In this document: positions 1-7,594 of the stretch, piece after piece
Layout: each line of letters opens with the position of its first letter
Position numbering within the stretch: the stretch's first letter is position 1
Source: Actinopolyspora erythraea
GTDB taxonomy: Bacteria; Actinomycetota; Actinomycetes; Mycobacteriales; Pseudonocardiaceae
Reading direction: 5' to 3'
DNA length: 64,000 nucleotides
Assembly: GCF_002263515.1 (NCBI RefSeq)
Contig: NZ_CP022752.1
Coordinates: forward strand, 1,116,001-1,180,000
Position numbers and translations under genes: made by a program
The notes under the pieces: generated by a model
The model's database searches: none
Seen by the model: the letters and a program-made list of their open reading frames with translations, nothing else
What the model was told of the DNA's origin: nothing

Positions 1-362
1 ACCGCCGGGTTGAACAGTGCTCCGGCGAGTCCGGTGAGCACGGCCGCGATGATCAGTCCAGGTAGTGAGGTGAGGAGCCCGAACGAGCCGAAGGCCACCA
101 CGCGCAGTGCGCAGCCCGCGATGATCATCGGTCGGCAGCCGAGCCGGTCGGCCGCCGTCCCGCCGACCAGGAACATGCCCTGCTGGCTGAGGTTGCGGAT
201 CCCCAGCACCAGTCCGATCACCGCGGCGCCGTAGCCGAGCTGGTCGCTCATGTACGAGGCCAGGAACGGCAGCAGCATGTAGAAGCCGAGGGTGATACCG
301 AACTGGTTGACGACGAGCAGTCGTGCCGCGGGGGAGAGCCCGCGGAAAGCGGCGATGTTCAC
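1..362 (-). CDS. MFS transporter, N-terminal part (runs off the left edge)
   Basis: Only about 120 N-terminal residues are in the window; the gene continues beyond position 1. The translation shows hydrophobic segments and a loop reading GGTAADRLGCRPM, which fits the MFS cytoplasmic motif A (G-x3-D-R-x-G-x-R). It is therefore a major facilitator permease in the inner membrane, probably an exporter. The GTG start is chosen because a GGGAGGAGG ribosome binding site sits about 9 nt upstream. The start overlaps the stop of the preceding PLP-enzyme gene by 4 nt (GTGA), so it is the third gene of a translationally coupled operon. Substrate is unknown; context suggests export of the product made by the two upstream enzymes. 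Confidence 0.85.
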   Translation of the reverse strand, partial: MNIAAFRGLSPAARLLVVNQFGITLGFYMLLPFLASYMSDQLGYGAAVIGLVLGIRNLSQQGMFLVGGTAADRLGCRPMIIAGCALRVVAFGSFGLLTSLPGLIIAAVLTGLAGALFNPA

Positions 363-1480
363 GGGAGCGCGCCCTCCTCCCGGTCGCACAGTGAACAGCC
401 GGTTCCCGTCGTTCGCCCGGGGCAGGGGTCGGTTATCTCGCGGGACCTGCTCCAGCGGGCGGCTCCGGAACGCTCGGTTCCCCGTTCGGCGGGGTGTCGC
501 GCGCACCGCGTGCCGTGGAGTCCGTTGCGTTCGCCGAACTCGTCGTCGTAGATGGTCTCCCAGTAGCGGTGCGGGCCGTCCGGGAAGATCCCGACCACCT
601 CGTCGGATCCGGTCTCGGCAGCGCACCAGGCCGAGGCCAGTGCCACCGCCCCGGTGCTCCAGCCGCCCGTGACGAAGTTGCCCCGAGCCAGGTCACGGCA
701 GGCCCGCGCCGCTTCCGAGGGGCCGATCCAGTGCACCTCGTCGAACTGGTGGTAGGCGACGTTGTCCGGGTGGATGCTGCTTCCCAGCCCGCGCATCAGG
801 CGCTTGTCCGGCCGCTGGCCGAACAGCGCCGAACCGGGGGAGTCCACCCCCACGATCCGGACGTTCGGAAGGTGCGCGCGGAGGACCGAGGCGACACCCG
901 CGCTGTGCCCGCCGGTTCCGACGCTGCAGACCACTGTGTCCACTCGGTCGAACTGGGCGAGCAGCTCCCGTCCGAGGGGCTCGTAGCCGGCCGCGTTGTC
1001 CGGGTTGTTGTACTGATCCGGCCAGAAGGCCTCCTCGTGCTCGGCCAGCAGTTCGGCCACCCTGTCCCGTCGGGCTCGCTGCCAGCCACCCCGTGGAGCC
1101 GGTTCCCGGACGATCTCGACCCGCGCCCCGTAGGCGCGCAGCAGCGCCAGGGTGAGGTTGTCGATCTCGTGGTCGGTCACCAGGACCACGGGGTGGCCGA
1201 GCGCGATTCCCACGTAGGCGAGCCCGATTCCCAACGTGCCGCTGGTGGACTCCACGATGGTTCCGCCCGCGCGCAGCTCACCCCGGCGACGAGCTCCGAC
1301 CACCATGGACAGTGCCGCTCTCGACTTCATCCCGCCCGGCGACATTCCTTCGAGCTTCGCCCAGAAGCCGGGGTGCGGCTCGGGCAGCGGTGCGGTGACC
1401 CGCAGCACCGGGGTGTTGCCGACCAGCTCCGACAGCGAGTGGCACTTGCGTCCACCCGGGGTGTTCTCCGGATGGTTCAC
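359..1480 (-). CDS. PLP-dependent cysteine synthase-like enzyme
   Basis: A 373-residue fold-type II PLP enzyme. Early residues read LSELVGNTPVLRV, typical of the cysteine synthase/SbnA family. Lys52 in SPGGMKSR is the expected Schiff-base lysine, and CSVGTGGHSAG is the glycine-rich phosphate-binding loop. The substrate loop reads ESTSGTLG, with Thr82 where O-acetylserine sulfhydrylases carry Asn, so ordinary cysteine synthesis is doubtful. The last ~50 residues form an unusual Arg/Cys-rich tail. The GTG start overlaps the upstream DUF364-like stop by 4 nt (GTGA) and its own stop overlaps the MFS start. Likely role (inference): beta-replacement forming a diaminopropionate- or opine-like building block; the exact substrate cannot be read from sequence. 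Confidence 0.85.
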   Translation of the reverse strand: MNHPENTPGGRKCHSLSELVGNTPVLRVTAPLPEPHPGFWAKLEGMSPGGMKSRAALSMVVGARRRGELRAGGTIVESTSGTLGIGLAYVGIALGHPVVLVTDHEIDNLTLALLRAYGARVEIVREPAPRGGWQRARRDRVAELLAEHEEAFWPDQYNNPDNAAGYEPLGRELLAQFDRVDTVVCSVGTGGHSAGVASVLRAHLPNVRIVGVDSPGSALFGQRPDKRLMRGLGSSIHPDNVAYHQFDEVHWIGPSEAARACRDLARGNFVTGGWSTGAVALASAWCAAETGSDEVVGIFPDGPHRYWETIYDDEFGERNGLHGTRCARHPAERGTERSGAARWSRSREITDPCPGRTTGTGCSLCDREEGALP

Positions 1481-2400
1481 GTCACACCACCATCCGTGGG
1501 GTTCGTCGTGCGGCGGTGCCGGTTCGGACCGTCCTCGACGGGGGAGCGGTCGTCCCGCGCTGGCTTCTCGGCCGGGTAGGTGTGGATGTCGCTGGTTTCG
1601 CCGGTCAGCCAGAAGAAGGGGTACGGCTCGGCGGAGAGGGCGGTCACCTCGGTGCCGAGCAGTTCCCGGAACACCGCGCCGCCGGTCTGGGCGAACACCA
1701 CCAGGGGAATGTCCTTCGCCCGGCAGTGCGCCGCGATCTCGTCGAAGGTCCCGTTGCCGAGGACCATTCCGGAGGCCAGCACCGCTCCCGCGCCGTCCAG
1801 TGCCCGGGTGTGGTCGGACAGGACGGGCTCGTCCCACTCGGTGCGTCCACCCTTGAGATCGCAGGCGACGTAGTCGAGCCCCCGCCGGTGCAACGCGGCG
1901 AGCAGCGAGTTCACCACACCGATCACGGCCACCGGACCGCTCGTCCCCCGGGGAAGCAGCTCGACCACGACGCGGGCGCGCTCGGTGGACTTCCGCAGCG
2001 AACTCCCAGCCGGGATGCGTGCGGTGCGGACCGAGGGGTGCGTCTCGTGTGGACGGTTTCGGGTCAGGTAGGCGTCCAGCGCGGCTACCCGCACCGGTTT
2101 CTCCGGGTGTGCCAGCAGTTCGGCGACGCTGCTGCCCGCGATCTCGGGCAGCAGACTCGCGTCGAGCTCACCCGGTTCAGTGGCGCAGGAACCGATCGCG
2201 TCGTCGACGCGGATGCTGAGCACCGAGTTCACGTAGCCGGTGCTCCTACCGGCGTGCCGGGCGCTCTGCTCGGTGCGGAACGCGACCGAGGCGGTGGCGT
2301 TCTCGGCGGTGGGGCCGGTCGTCCCCACGCGGACCCGCTCGATCAGCGCGTCCAGCAGAGTGGAATCGGCCCCGGGGGGCAATGAATCCGTAGTAGACAC
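1477..2400 (-). CDS. DUF364-like Rossmann-fold protein
   Basis: A 307-residue protein, first gene of the minus-strand trio. Residues ~40-110 (SVLSIRVDDAIGSC, then LPEIAGSSVAELLAHPEKPVR) resemble the N-terminal part of DUF364/putative heavy-metal chelatase proteins. The second half has a Rossmann-like core with VAVIGVVNSLL, then a region around LASGMVLGNGTFDEI and a last strand VVFAQTGGAVFRE. The GTG start has GGAG 7 nt upstream. No catalytic role has been established that I can name with confidence. Pairing with a cysteine-synthase-like enzyme and an MFS permease suggests a role in making or handling a small metal-binding or amino-acid-derived product. Confidence 0.7.
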   Translation of the reverse strand: MSTTDSLPPGADSTLLDALIERVRVGTTGPTAENATASVAFRTEQSARHAGRSTGYVNSVLSIRVDDAIGSCATEPGELDASLLPEIAGSSVAELLAHPEKPVRVAALDAYLTRNRPHETHPSVRTARIPAGSSLRKSTERARVVVELLPRGTSGPVAVIGVVNSLLAALHRRGLDYVACDLKGGRTEWDEPVLSDHTRALDGAGAVLASGMVLGNGTFDEIAAHCRAKDIPLVVFAQTGGAVFRELLGTEVTALSAEPYPFFWLTGETSDIHTYPAEKPARDDRSPVEDGPNRHRRTTNPTDGGVT

Positions 2401-2969
2401 ACGTGTCTCCGTACGTCCTGGTCGGCTCCGGATGGTCGGGAGGAGCCGCGACGGCGGGGGAGTTCGCTCAGGCGCGCACGCCGAGCGGGGCTCGTGGCGC
2501 GCTCACGTCGCGGAAAGGACGACGGGACGTGTGGAACGGTGTCGTGCTCGCAGCTCGGTGCGGCAACGTCGGTACCTCCTCCGGGGCTCCGCGACCCCGT
2601 ACGAATCGGTACGACGGCGGCAGTCTCCTGACTCGTGGCTCCTCGCCGCCCACCGCCTTCCCGCCGGGGCACCCGGCAGTGGCATGTTGGTGGTGGCTAT
2701 CCACTCACAGTGGCGGGACCGTGCCGGACTCGCACCGGCTTCCTGGACGCCGTCGCTTGTTGTTTCACGTTCAGACGTTCACAGTCCGCACGTACCGTGT
2801 CAAGCCTTCCACCGAACGCGGCACAGGGCCGCCGGGCCGGTCCTGCTGGTTCTTCCCAGGTGTGTCGGTGCGCCTCCGAGCGATTCTGATGCAACTATTC
2901 TGCAACAGACACTTTCTTGCGACTGCCGCTTTCGTCGCCGAGCCGCGCGAGAACGACCGAAGGAGCGAG
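2401..2969. other. Divergent intergenic region, no gene seen
   Basis: This 569-nt stretch lies between the minus-strand metabolite operon and the plus-strand acetyltransferase and should hold both promoters. Open frames across it have no recognisable homology or good ribosome sites. Near its right end there is a direct repeat TGCAAC-TATTC-TGCAAC at about 2889-2905 in a locally AT-richer patch. No IdeR/DmdR iron box or Zur-like palindrome was found by eye. Confidence 0.5.
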
Positions 2970-3518
2970 ATGAGCGAGGACGACCGGGTGGTCGGTGAGT
3001 ACGTGATCCGTGCCGCCGGGCCCGCCGACGTCGAGGGCGCGCGCACCCTCATACTGGACACGTTCTACCGAGTGCTGGGGCACGGCTACGTGCCCGAATG
3101 GCACGCCGACGTGATCGACATCGAGGGCACCTACTTCCGCACGCCGGGACACGCCCTGTTCGTCGCCGTGCACGGGGAACGGGTGGTGGGGACCGCCTCG
3201 GTGCGCGCCGACGGGCCGAAGAGCCCGCCCCACCCGGCCTGGATCGCCGAACGGTACCCCTCCGGCCCCACGGCGCAGATCTTCCGCACCTATGTGGATC
3301 CGAACCACCGCAGGCGGGGGTTGGCCTCCGAACTGGTCAGGGCGGCCTGTTCGTTCGTCGCGTCCGTGCCCGGCTACGAGTCGATCTACCTGCACACCAA
3401 TCCGACCGTGGAGGGCGCCGAACCCTTCTGGCGCGCCATCGCCAAGGAGGTCCACGACGCCAGGCAGGACCCCGGCCACAGCCCGACGGTGCACTTCGAG
3501 ATCCCCATCGGCACCTGA
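2970..3518 (+). CDS. GNAT-family N-acetyltransferase
   Basis: A 182-residue protein with the GNAT fold: an N-terminal YVIRAAGPADVEGAR strand/helix, central strands, and the acetyl-CoA pyrophosphate loop HRRRGLASELV (R-x-x-G-x-A) at about residues 112-122. A conserved tail GYESIYLHTNPTVEGAEPFW follows. It should transfer an acyl group from CoA to an amine; the acceptor is unknown. ATG is chosen because AAGGAG lies just upstream; the longer reading frame further 5' has no coding character. It stands alone on the plus strand, divergent from the MFS/PLP trio. Confidence 0.85.
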   Translation: MSEDDRVVGEYVIRAAGPADVEGARTLILDTFYRVLGHGYVPEWHADVIDIEGTYFRTPGHALFVAVHGERVVGTASVRADGPKSPPHPAWIAERYPSGPTAQIFRTYVDPNHRRRGLASELVRAACSFVASVPGYESIYLHTNPTVEGAEPFWRAIAKEVHDARQDPGHSPTVHFEIPIGT

Positions 3519-3834
3519 ACGGGCCTTCCGGCAGCTCACCGGGAACCCCGCCCGGCCGGACCTCGGCCGTTCGGCCGTGGCCACCACCGAGCGGATCACG
3601 GTTCCGGCCGCTCGGCACTTGAGCGGACGCCCCGATGAGGGGCGGGGCCCCGTCTCCCGGGTGCCGTGCGCGTTCCGTGGTGCGGGCGGACACTCGAGAA
3701 CGGGCCTGTGGCTCGGAAACCGCGGTTCCACGAGCCCCGGTTGCCGTGGGGTGGCGACCACGCGCGGTGGAGCTGGGGTTTTCCGAACCGGTTCGGTCCT
3801 GGAAGCCGTCGTGACCCGGTGACCGGAGCTGGAG
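3519..3834. other. Intergenic region with a small hairpin
   Basis: This 316-nt gap has no credible gene. A hairpin with a 6-bp stem (CGCCCC at 3628-3633 and GGGGCG at 3639-3644) lies about 110 nt after the acetyltransferase stop and could be a weak terminator. The rest should contain the promoter of the cyclic-di-GMP gene, but no clear -35/-10 pair was found. Confidence 0.35.
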
Positions 3835-5916
3835 ATGAGCGGTGCGGACAACGGCCCCGGTTTTCGGGCCGACGCGGAGGAACTGATCGGCAGGTTCGGC
3901 GCCTCGCTGTGGGAGTACGCGGTCTACACCCTCGACCCCGAGGGGACCGTCTCGACCTGGAACCCGGGGGCGGAACGAATCACCGGTGCTGCCGCGGCGG
4001 AGGTCGTCGGGCGCAACATCTCGGTGTTCTACACCGCCGAGCAGCTCGCGGCCGGGTACCCCGGGCAGCTGCTCGAACGGGCCGCTCGACTCGGCAGCTA
4101 CACCGACGAGGGATGGCGGGTCCGCAGGGACGGCACCAGGTTCTGGGCGCACGTGACCACCATCGCGCTGTGGTCCAGCAGGGGTACCCTGCAGGGATTC
4201 GCTCGTGTGACCAGGGACGATACCGAGTCGCACTCCCGGCTCGAACGATCGTTGCGGCAGTTCCGCGACCTGTTCGGGCTGACGCCCGTGGGTATCGGCG
4301 TGTTCGACCGCCACGGCCACGTGTTCGACTCCAACCCGGCGCTGCGGGAGCTGTTCGGATACGGCGAGGACGAGATGCGGGGCGTGCACATCGCCGACAT
4401 GCTCCACCCCGACGAGCCGGACAGGCAGTCCCTGCTGCGCGAGTTCCGAGGCGGGGAGCCGCCGGAGGACGACCATCCCCGGGAGTGGTCCATGATCCGT
4501 GCCGACGGGCGGCGGGTGCTCTGTGAGTTGCACGTCGCGAAGTCTGTTCGCGACACCGGCGAGTCGTTCTGGTTGGCGGTGTTCCTGGATGTCACCGAAC
4601 GTCATCGGCGTGCGGAGGAGTGGCACTACTGGGCGACGCACGACAGCCTGACCGACTTGCCGAACCGAACCGCGGTGCACGAGCTGCTCAGCGGGGCCGA
4701 CATGCGGGGCCTGGCGATGCTGTACTGCGACATCACCAACTTCCGGCGGATCAACGAGTCCCTGGGGCTGCGCGCGGGGGACGAGCTGCTCATCGAGATG
4801 GCGAAACGGATGCGCAGCGATCTGCCCCGGGAGTGGCTGGCCGCCCGCATGGCCGCCGACGAGTACTTGATCGTCTGTCCCGAGCCCGAGGAGGCCGGTG
4901 GTGTCGACGCGATAGCCGAGACCGTCGGCGAACTGTTCCACCGCCCCGTGTACCTGCGCGGGCATCCCCCCATCCAGGTCTCGGCCTCCATCGGGATAGC
5001 GGTGGGAGACGACGCCACGGGCGCGGACGATCTGCTGCGTTCCGCCGGAGCCGCCGTGATGGAGGCGAAGTCGAACGAGCGCAGACGGATCGCGGTGGCC
5101 GGTCCGACCCTCATCTCGGCGATGGACCGCCAGATGGAGCTGGAGAGCGAGCTGCGCACCGCGATCGGGTCCGATCAGCTGACCCTGCACTACCAGCCGA
5201 TAGTGCGGGCCACGGGGGTGATCGTCGCGGCCGAGGCACTCGTGCGTTGGAACCATCCAGAGCGGGGGCTGCTCGGTCCTGACACGTTCCTGCCGGTGGC
5301 CGAGCGTGCCGACCTGCTCGGTGAACTCGACCGCTGCGTGCTGCGAACCGCCATGCGCGACACCTCCGAGTGGCCGGTCAAGCCCGACGGGAACCAGGCG
5401 GCGGTCTCGATCAACCTGGCCGAACTGTCCCCGGGCGATCCCGGCTTCGTGGCCACCCTCGACGTCGCCTCGGCCGAAACGGGACTCCGGCAGAACCGGG
5501 TGGTCGTCGAACTGCTGGAAACCTCGTTGATCAACCTCTCCGAACGGGGAAGGGACACCATGAGCGAGCTCACCGGGCGCGGTCTGCGGTTCGCCGTGGA
5601 CGACTTCGGTACCGGTTACTCCTCCCTGGCCCGGCTGCGCGAGCTGCCCATCGACGTGATCAAGATCGATCGTGGTTTCGTGCGCGACGTCGTCACGACC
5701 CGGGCGGACCTCATGGTGGTCAAGGCGATCGTCGACCTGGCCAAGGCCATCGGCTGCACCTGCACCGCCGAGGGCGTGGAAACGGTGGAACAGTTCGAGC
5801 TGCTGCGCGGTGTCGGCGTGCACACCTACCAGGGGTGGCTGTTCGCGCCCGCGGTGTCCGCCGCGAAACTGCGGGAACTGTTGGCCTCGGGAACGCTCTC
5901 AGCCGGGAATCCGTGA
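3835..5916 (+). CDS. PAS-PAS-GGDEF-EAL cyclic-di-GMP signalling protein
   Basis: A 693-residue protein with no membrane segment. Two PAS domains occupy about residues 15-130 and 135-250 (the second ends LDVTERHRRAEEW). A GGDEF-fold domain covers about 255-420 and an EAL domain about 440-685. The GGDEF signature is degenerate: residues 339-344 read MAADEY. The EAL domain looks catalytic: EALVRW at 467, SINLAELS, ELLETS, DDFGTGYSS, IKIDRGF and AEGVETVEQ are all present. The likely activity is cyclic-di-GMP hydrolysis, with the GGDEF domain as a regulatory or GTP-sensing module. Monocistronic, convergent with the lipase gene. Start ATG follows an AGCTGGAG ribosome site. Confidence 0.93.
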   Translation: MSGADNGPGFRADAEELIGRFGASLWEYAVYTLDPEGTVSTWNPGAERITGAAAAEVVGRNISVFYTAEQLAAGYPGQLLERAARLGSYTDEGWRVRRDGTRFWAHVTTIALWSSRGTLQGFARVTRDDTESHSRLERSLRQFRDLFGLTPVGIGVFDRHGHVFDSNPALRELFGYGEDEMRGVHIADMLHPDEPDRQSLLREFRGGEPPEDDHPREWSMIRADGRRVLCELHVAKSVRDTGESFWLAVFLDVTERHRRAEEWHYWATHDSLTDLPNRTAVHELLSGADMRGLAMLYCDITNFRRINESLGLRAGDELLIEMAKRMRSDLPREWLAARMAADEYLIVCPEPEEAGGVDAIAETVGELFHRPVYLRGHPPIQVSASIGIAVGDDATGADDLLRSAGAAVMEAKSNERRRIAVAGPTLISAMDRQMELESELRTAIGSDQLTLHYQPIVRATGVIVAAEALVRWNHPERGLLGPDTFLPVAERADLLGELDRCVLRTAMRDTSEWPVKPDGNQAAVSINLAELSPGDPGFVATLDVASAETGLRQNRVVVELLETSLINLSERGRDTMSELTGRGLRFAVDDFGTGYSSLARLRELPIDVIKIDRGFVRDVVTTRADLMVVKAIVDLAKAIGCTCTAEGVETVEQFELLRGVGVHTYQGWLFAPAVSAAKLRELLASGTLSAGNP

Positions 5917-5965
5917 CAGCGGCCCGCACCGGCCCCTGCCCTCGCCCGACGTGTCCGAGACCGGT

Positions 5966-6009
5966 CGGGCCGGCGGGAGCCGCCTCGCGGTGGTCCTCCC
6001 GCCGGCCCG
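5966..6009. terminator. Bidirectional hairpin terminator between convergent genes
   Basis: A perfect 14-bp inverted repeat (CGGGCCGGCGGGAG at 5966-5979 and its complement at 5996-6009, 16-nt loop) lies between the convergent EAL-protein and lipase genes. There is no T-run, as is common for actinobacterial terminators. Confidence 0.6.
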
Positions 6010-6024
6010 GTCGCGGGGCTTGGG

Positions 6025-6939
6025 TCAGCAACCGGGTTGCCGCGCGTCCGCCGGGTTCAGGGCGTTGAACACGAGCTGCTGCGCGGTGTCGTCGTAGGAG
6101 ATGCCGATGTGCTCGGTGAGGTTGATCGCGCAGAAGTCCTGCAGCGTCAGGTTGGTCACGTTCGACCCCTCGGCCAGGAAGGCCGAGGTGTAGGGGGTAA
6201 CCACCTCGTCGAACTTGGTCGCGATGTTGGTGTAGTCCACCCCGGGAACCGTTTCACCGTCCGAGTTCAGCTCCGCGAGGAAGTCCGACCCGGCCAGTTG
6301 CTGGGTGCACGAGGCGCACGGCGGCTTCCCCTCGGGCAGGAACCCGGCCAGCTCGTTGATCCCGTACAGCGTGGTGCCGTGGTTGGACGGGGCCAGTGCC
6401 ACCAGCGAGTCCACCTCCGAGGCGCCGCCCAGGTTCTCGATGTAGTACCTGGGCATCATCCCGCCCTGCGAGTGCCCGACCAGGTCCACCTCCTCAGCGC
6501 CGGTGGCGGCGAGTACCCGGTCGACGAACTCGTCCAGCTCCGCCGCCGACCGGCTGATCTCACCGGTTCCCCGGATGGCGCCGCCCTCACCGCCGCCGTA
6601 GTTCAGCGAGAACACGCAGTAGCCGCGCTCCGCGAGCTCCGGGGAGAGCTCCGCCCAGTTGTCGTACTGGTTCTCGAAGGTCCCGTGCACCAGCACGACC
6701 GGGTCCGGGTGCTCGGGGCCCGGTTCGCACGAGAAGTCGTTCGCTCCCGCCGGTACGGCGTCCGGGTGCTGTTGCGAGTAGACGAACGCCGTAAGGAAGT
6801 CGTCCTGTCGGGGTCCGGTCTCCCCGGCGGTGGTGCCGGCGTGGGACACACCCGTCGTTCCGATCCCGGTGACGGTGGCCAGTGCCAGGGCTCCCGCGCC
6901 CGCCACCAGGCCGCGCAGTAAACGCGCCGATGGATTCAT
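6025..6939 (-). CDS. Secreted alpha/beta-fold triacylglycerol lipase
   Basis: A 304-residue protein. The N-terminus has a signal peptide: a basic start (MNPSARLLRG), a hydrophobic core of about 20 residues and cleavage near SHAG. The mature part reads VVLVHGTFENQYDNW (oxyanion strand), then LVGHSQGGMMPRYY, which carries the nucleophile serine in GHSQG. Candidate acid and base are in KFDEVVTPY and NLTEHIGISYD. Several cysteines (FSCEPG, PPCASC, DFCAIN, PGC) suggest disulphides, as in Streptomyces class 2 lipases. It should hydrolyse triglycerides or esters outside the cell. ATG is chosen for the AGGAG site 7 nt upstream and because it gives a proper signal peptide. Confidence 0.88.
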   Translation of the reverse strand: MNPSARLLRGLVAGAGALALATVTGIGTTGVSHAGTTAGETGPRQDDFLTAFVYSQQHPDAVPAGANDFSCEPGPEHPDPVVLVHGTFENQYDNWAELSPELAERGYCVFSLNYGGGEGGAIRGTGEISRSAAELDEFVDRVLAATGAEEVDLVGHSQGGMMPRYYIENLGGASEVDSLVALAPSNHGTTLYGINELAGFLPEGKPPCASCTQQLAGSDFLAELNSDGETVPGVDYTNIATKFDEVVTPYTSAFLAEGSNVTNLTLQDFCAINLTEHIGISYDDTAQQLVFNALNPADARQPGC

Positions 6940-7594
6940 GCTGGCTCCTCTCGAATTCCCGGCCGCCGAGTGCGTGACGAGAACAGTGTTCGTGCCCGGC
7001 GGCAGGGGTCTTTCGTGGTCGCCGATTTCCGATCCCGACTCCGAACGCGACAGCCGATTCCTTCCGGCTGCCGCCCGTGGAGTCATTTGATCCGTCGAAC
7101 GGCGAATTCAGCGTCCGAGTGGGAGCGAGCCGATTCAATGCTCCGAACGAGTGTAGGCGGGTGAACTGGCGGTGTCGTGGCCTTTTTCTGTCATCACGCG
7201 GACAAATCCGGGGTGTCACCATGGCAGCCGCCTGCCAACCAAACACCGTTTCACGCACCGAGGTGAGTCGACTGTGGACCGGAATTGTCAACCTGGTTAT
7301 GGAAGAGGCCGTTCCGCGCGGTTTCAGCTTGTGCGGCGGTGCTGTTCCGCAGTAGCTTTTCCCCTCGCGGAGCTCGGGAACGGGTGAGCGAATTCTCGGG
7401 AGTGCTACCCGACGAGAAGTGTTCCGCCGGGGTCCCGTCGCCGTTCGGTGGGGCAGGGACCGTGAACCGGATGGTTCCCGAGAAGGAGCCGTTTCCCGCC
7501 GAAGAGAGGTTCCAGGCCGTTTCACACCGGTCCCCGAGGGGGACGACGAACCGGAGGTGGCGACATCCGTGACCGGACCGGTTCCGCCCGTGCC
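6940..7594. other. Divergent intergenic region, no gene seen
   Basis: This 655-nt region separates the lipase and the DHA2 pump. It is visibly less GC-rich than its surroundings around 7080-7350. No frame in it has both a ribosome site and coding character. A short palindrome GAACAGTGTTC at about 6979-6989 lies upstream of the lipase and could be an operator. No adjacent regulator gene is present for the pump. Confidence 0.4.

Noticed and set aside
2889..2905. Iron-box (IdeR/DmdR) or Zur site near the putative metallophore operon
   Set aside because: The only conspicuous motif is a direct TGCAAC repeat, which does not fit the palindromic iron or zinc boxes.
3337..5823. Long minus-strand open frame of 828 codons opposite the cyclic-di-GMP gene
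   Set aside because: It is the antisense shadow of a high-GC gene: His/Gln/Gly/Val-rich, no motifs, and the plus strand has clear PAS/GGDEF/EAL motifs.
6979..6989. Palindrome GAACAGTGTTC upstream of the lipase as a LexA/SOS box
   Set aside because: The actinobacterial SOS box needs GAAC-N4-GTTC; here the two halves are separated by 3 nt, and a lipase is not a typical SOS gene.
7077..7355. 92-codon plus-strand frame in the lipase-pump gap
   Set aside because: Lower GC with no codon-position bias by eye, no ribosome site and no recognisable motif.
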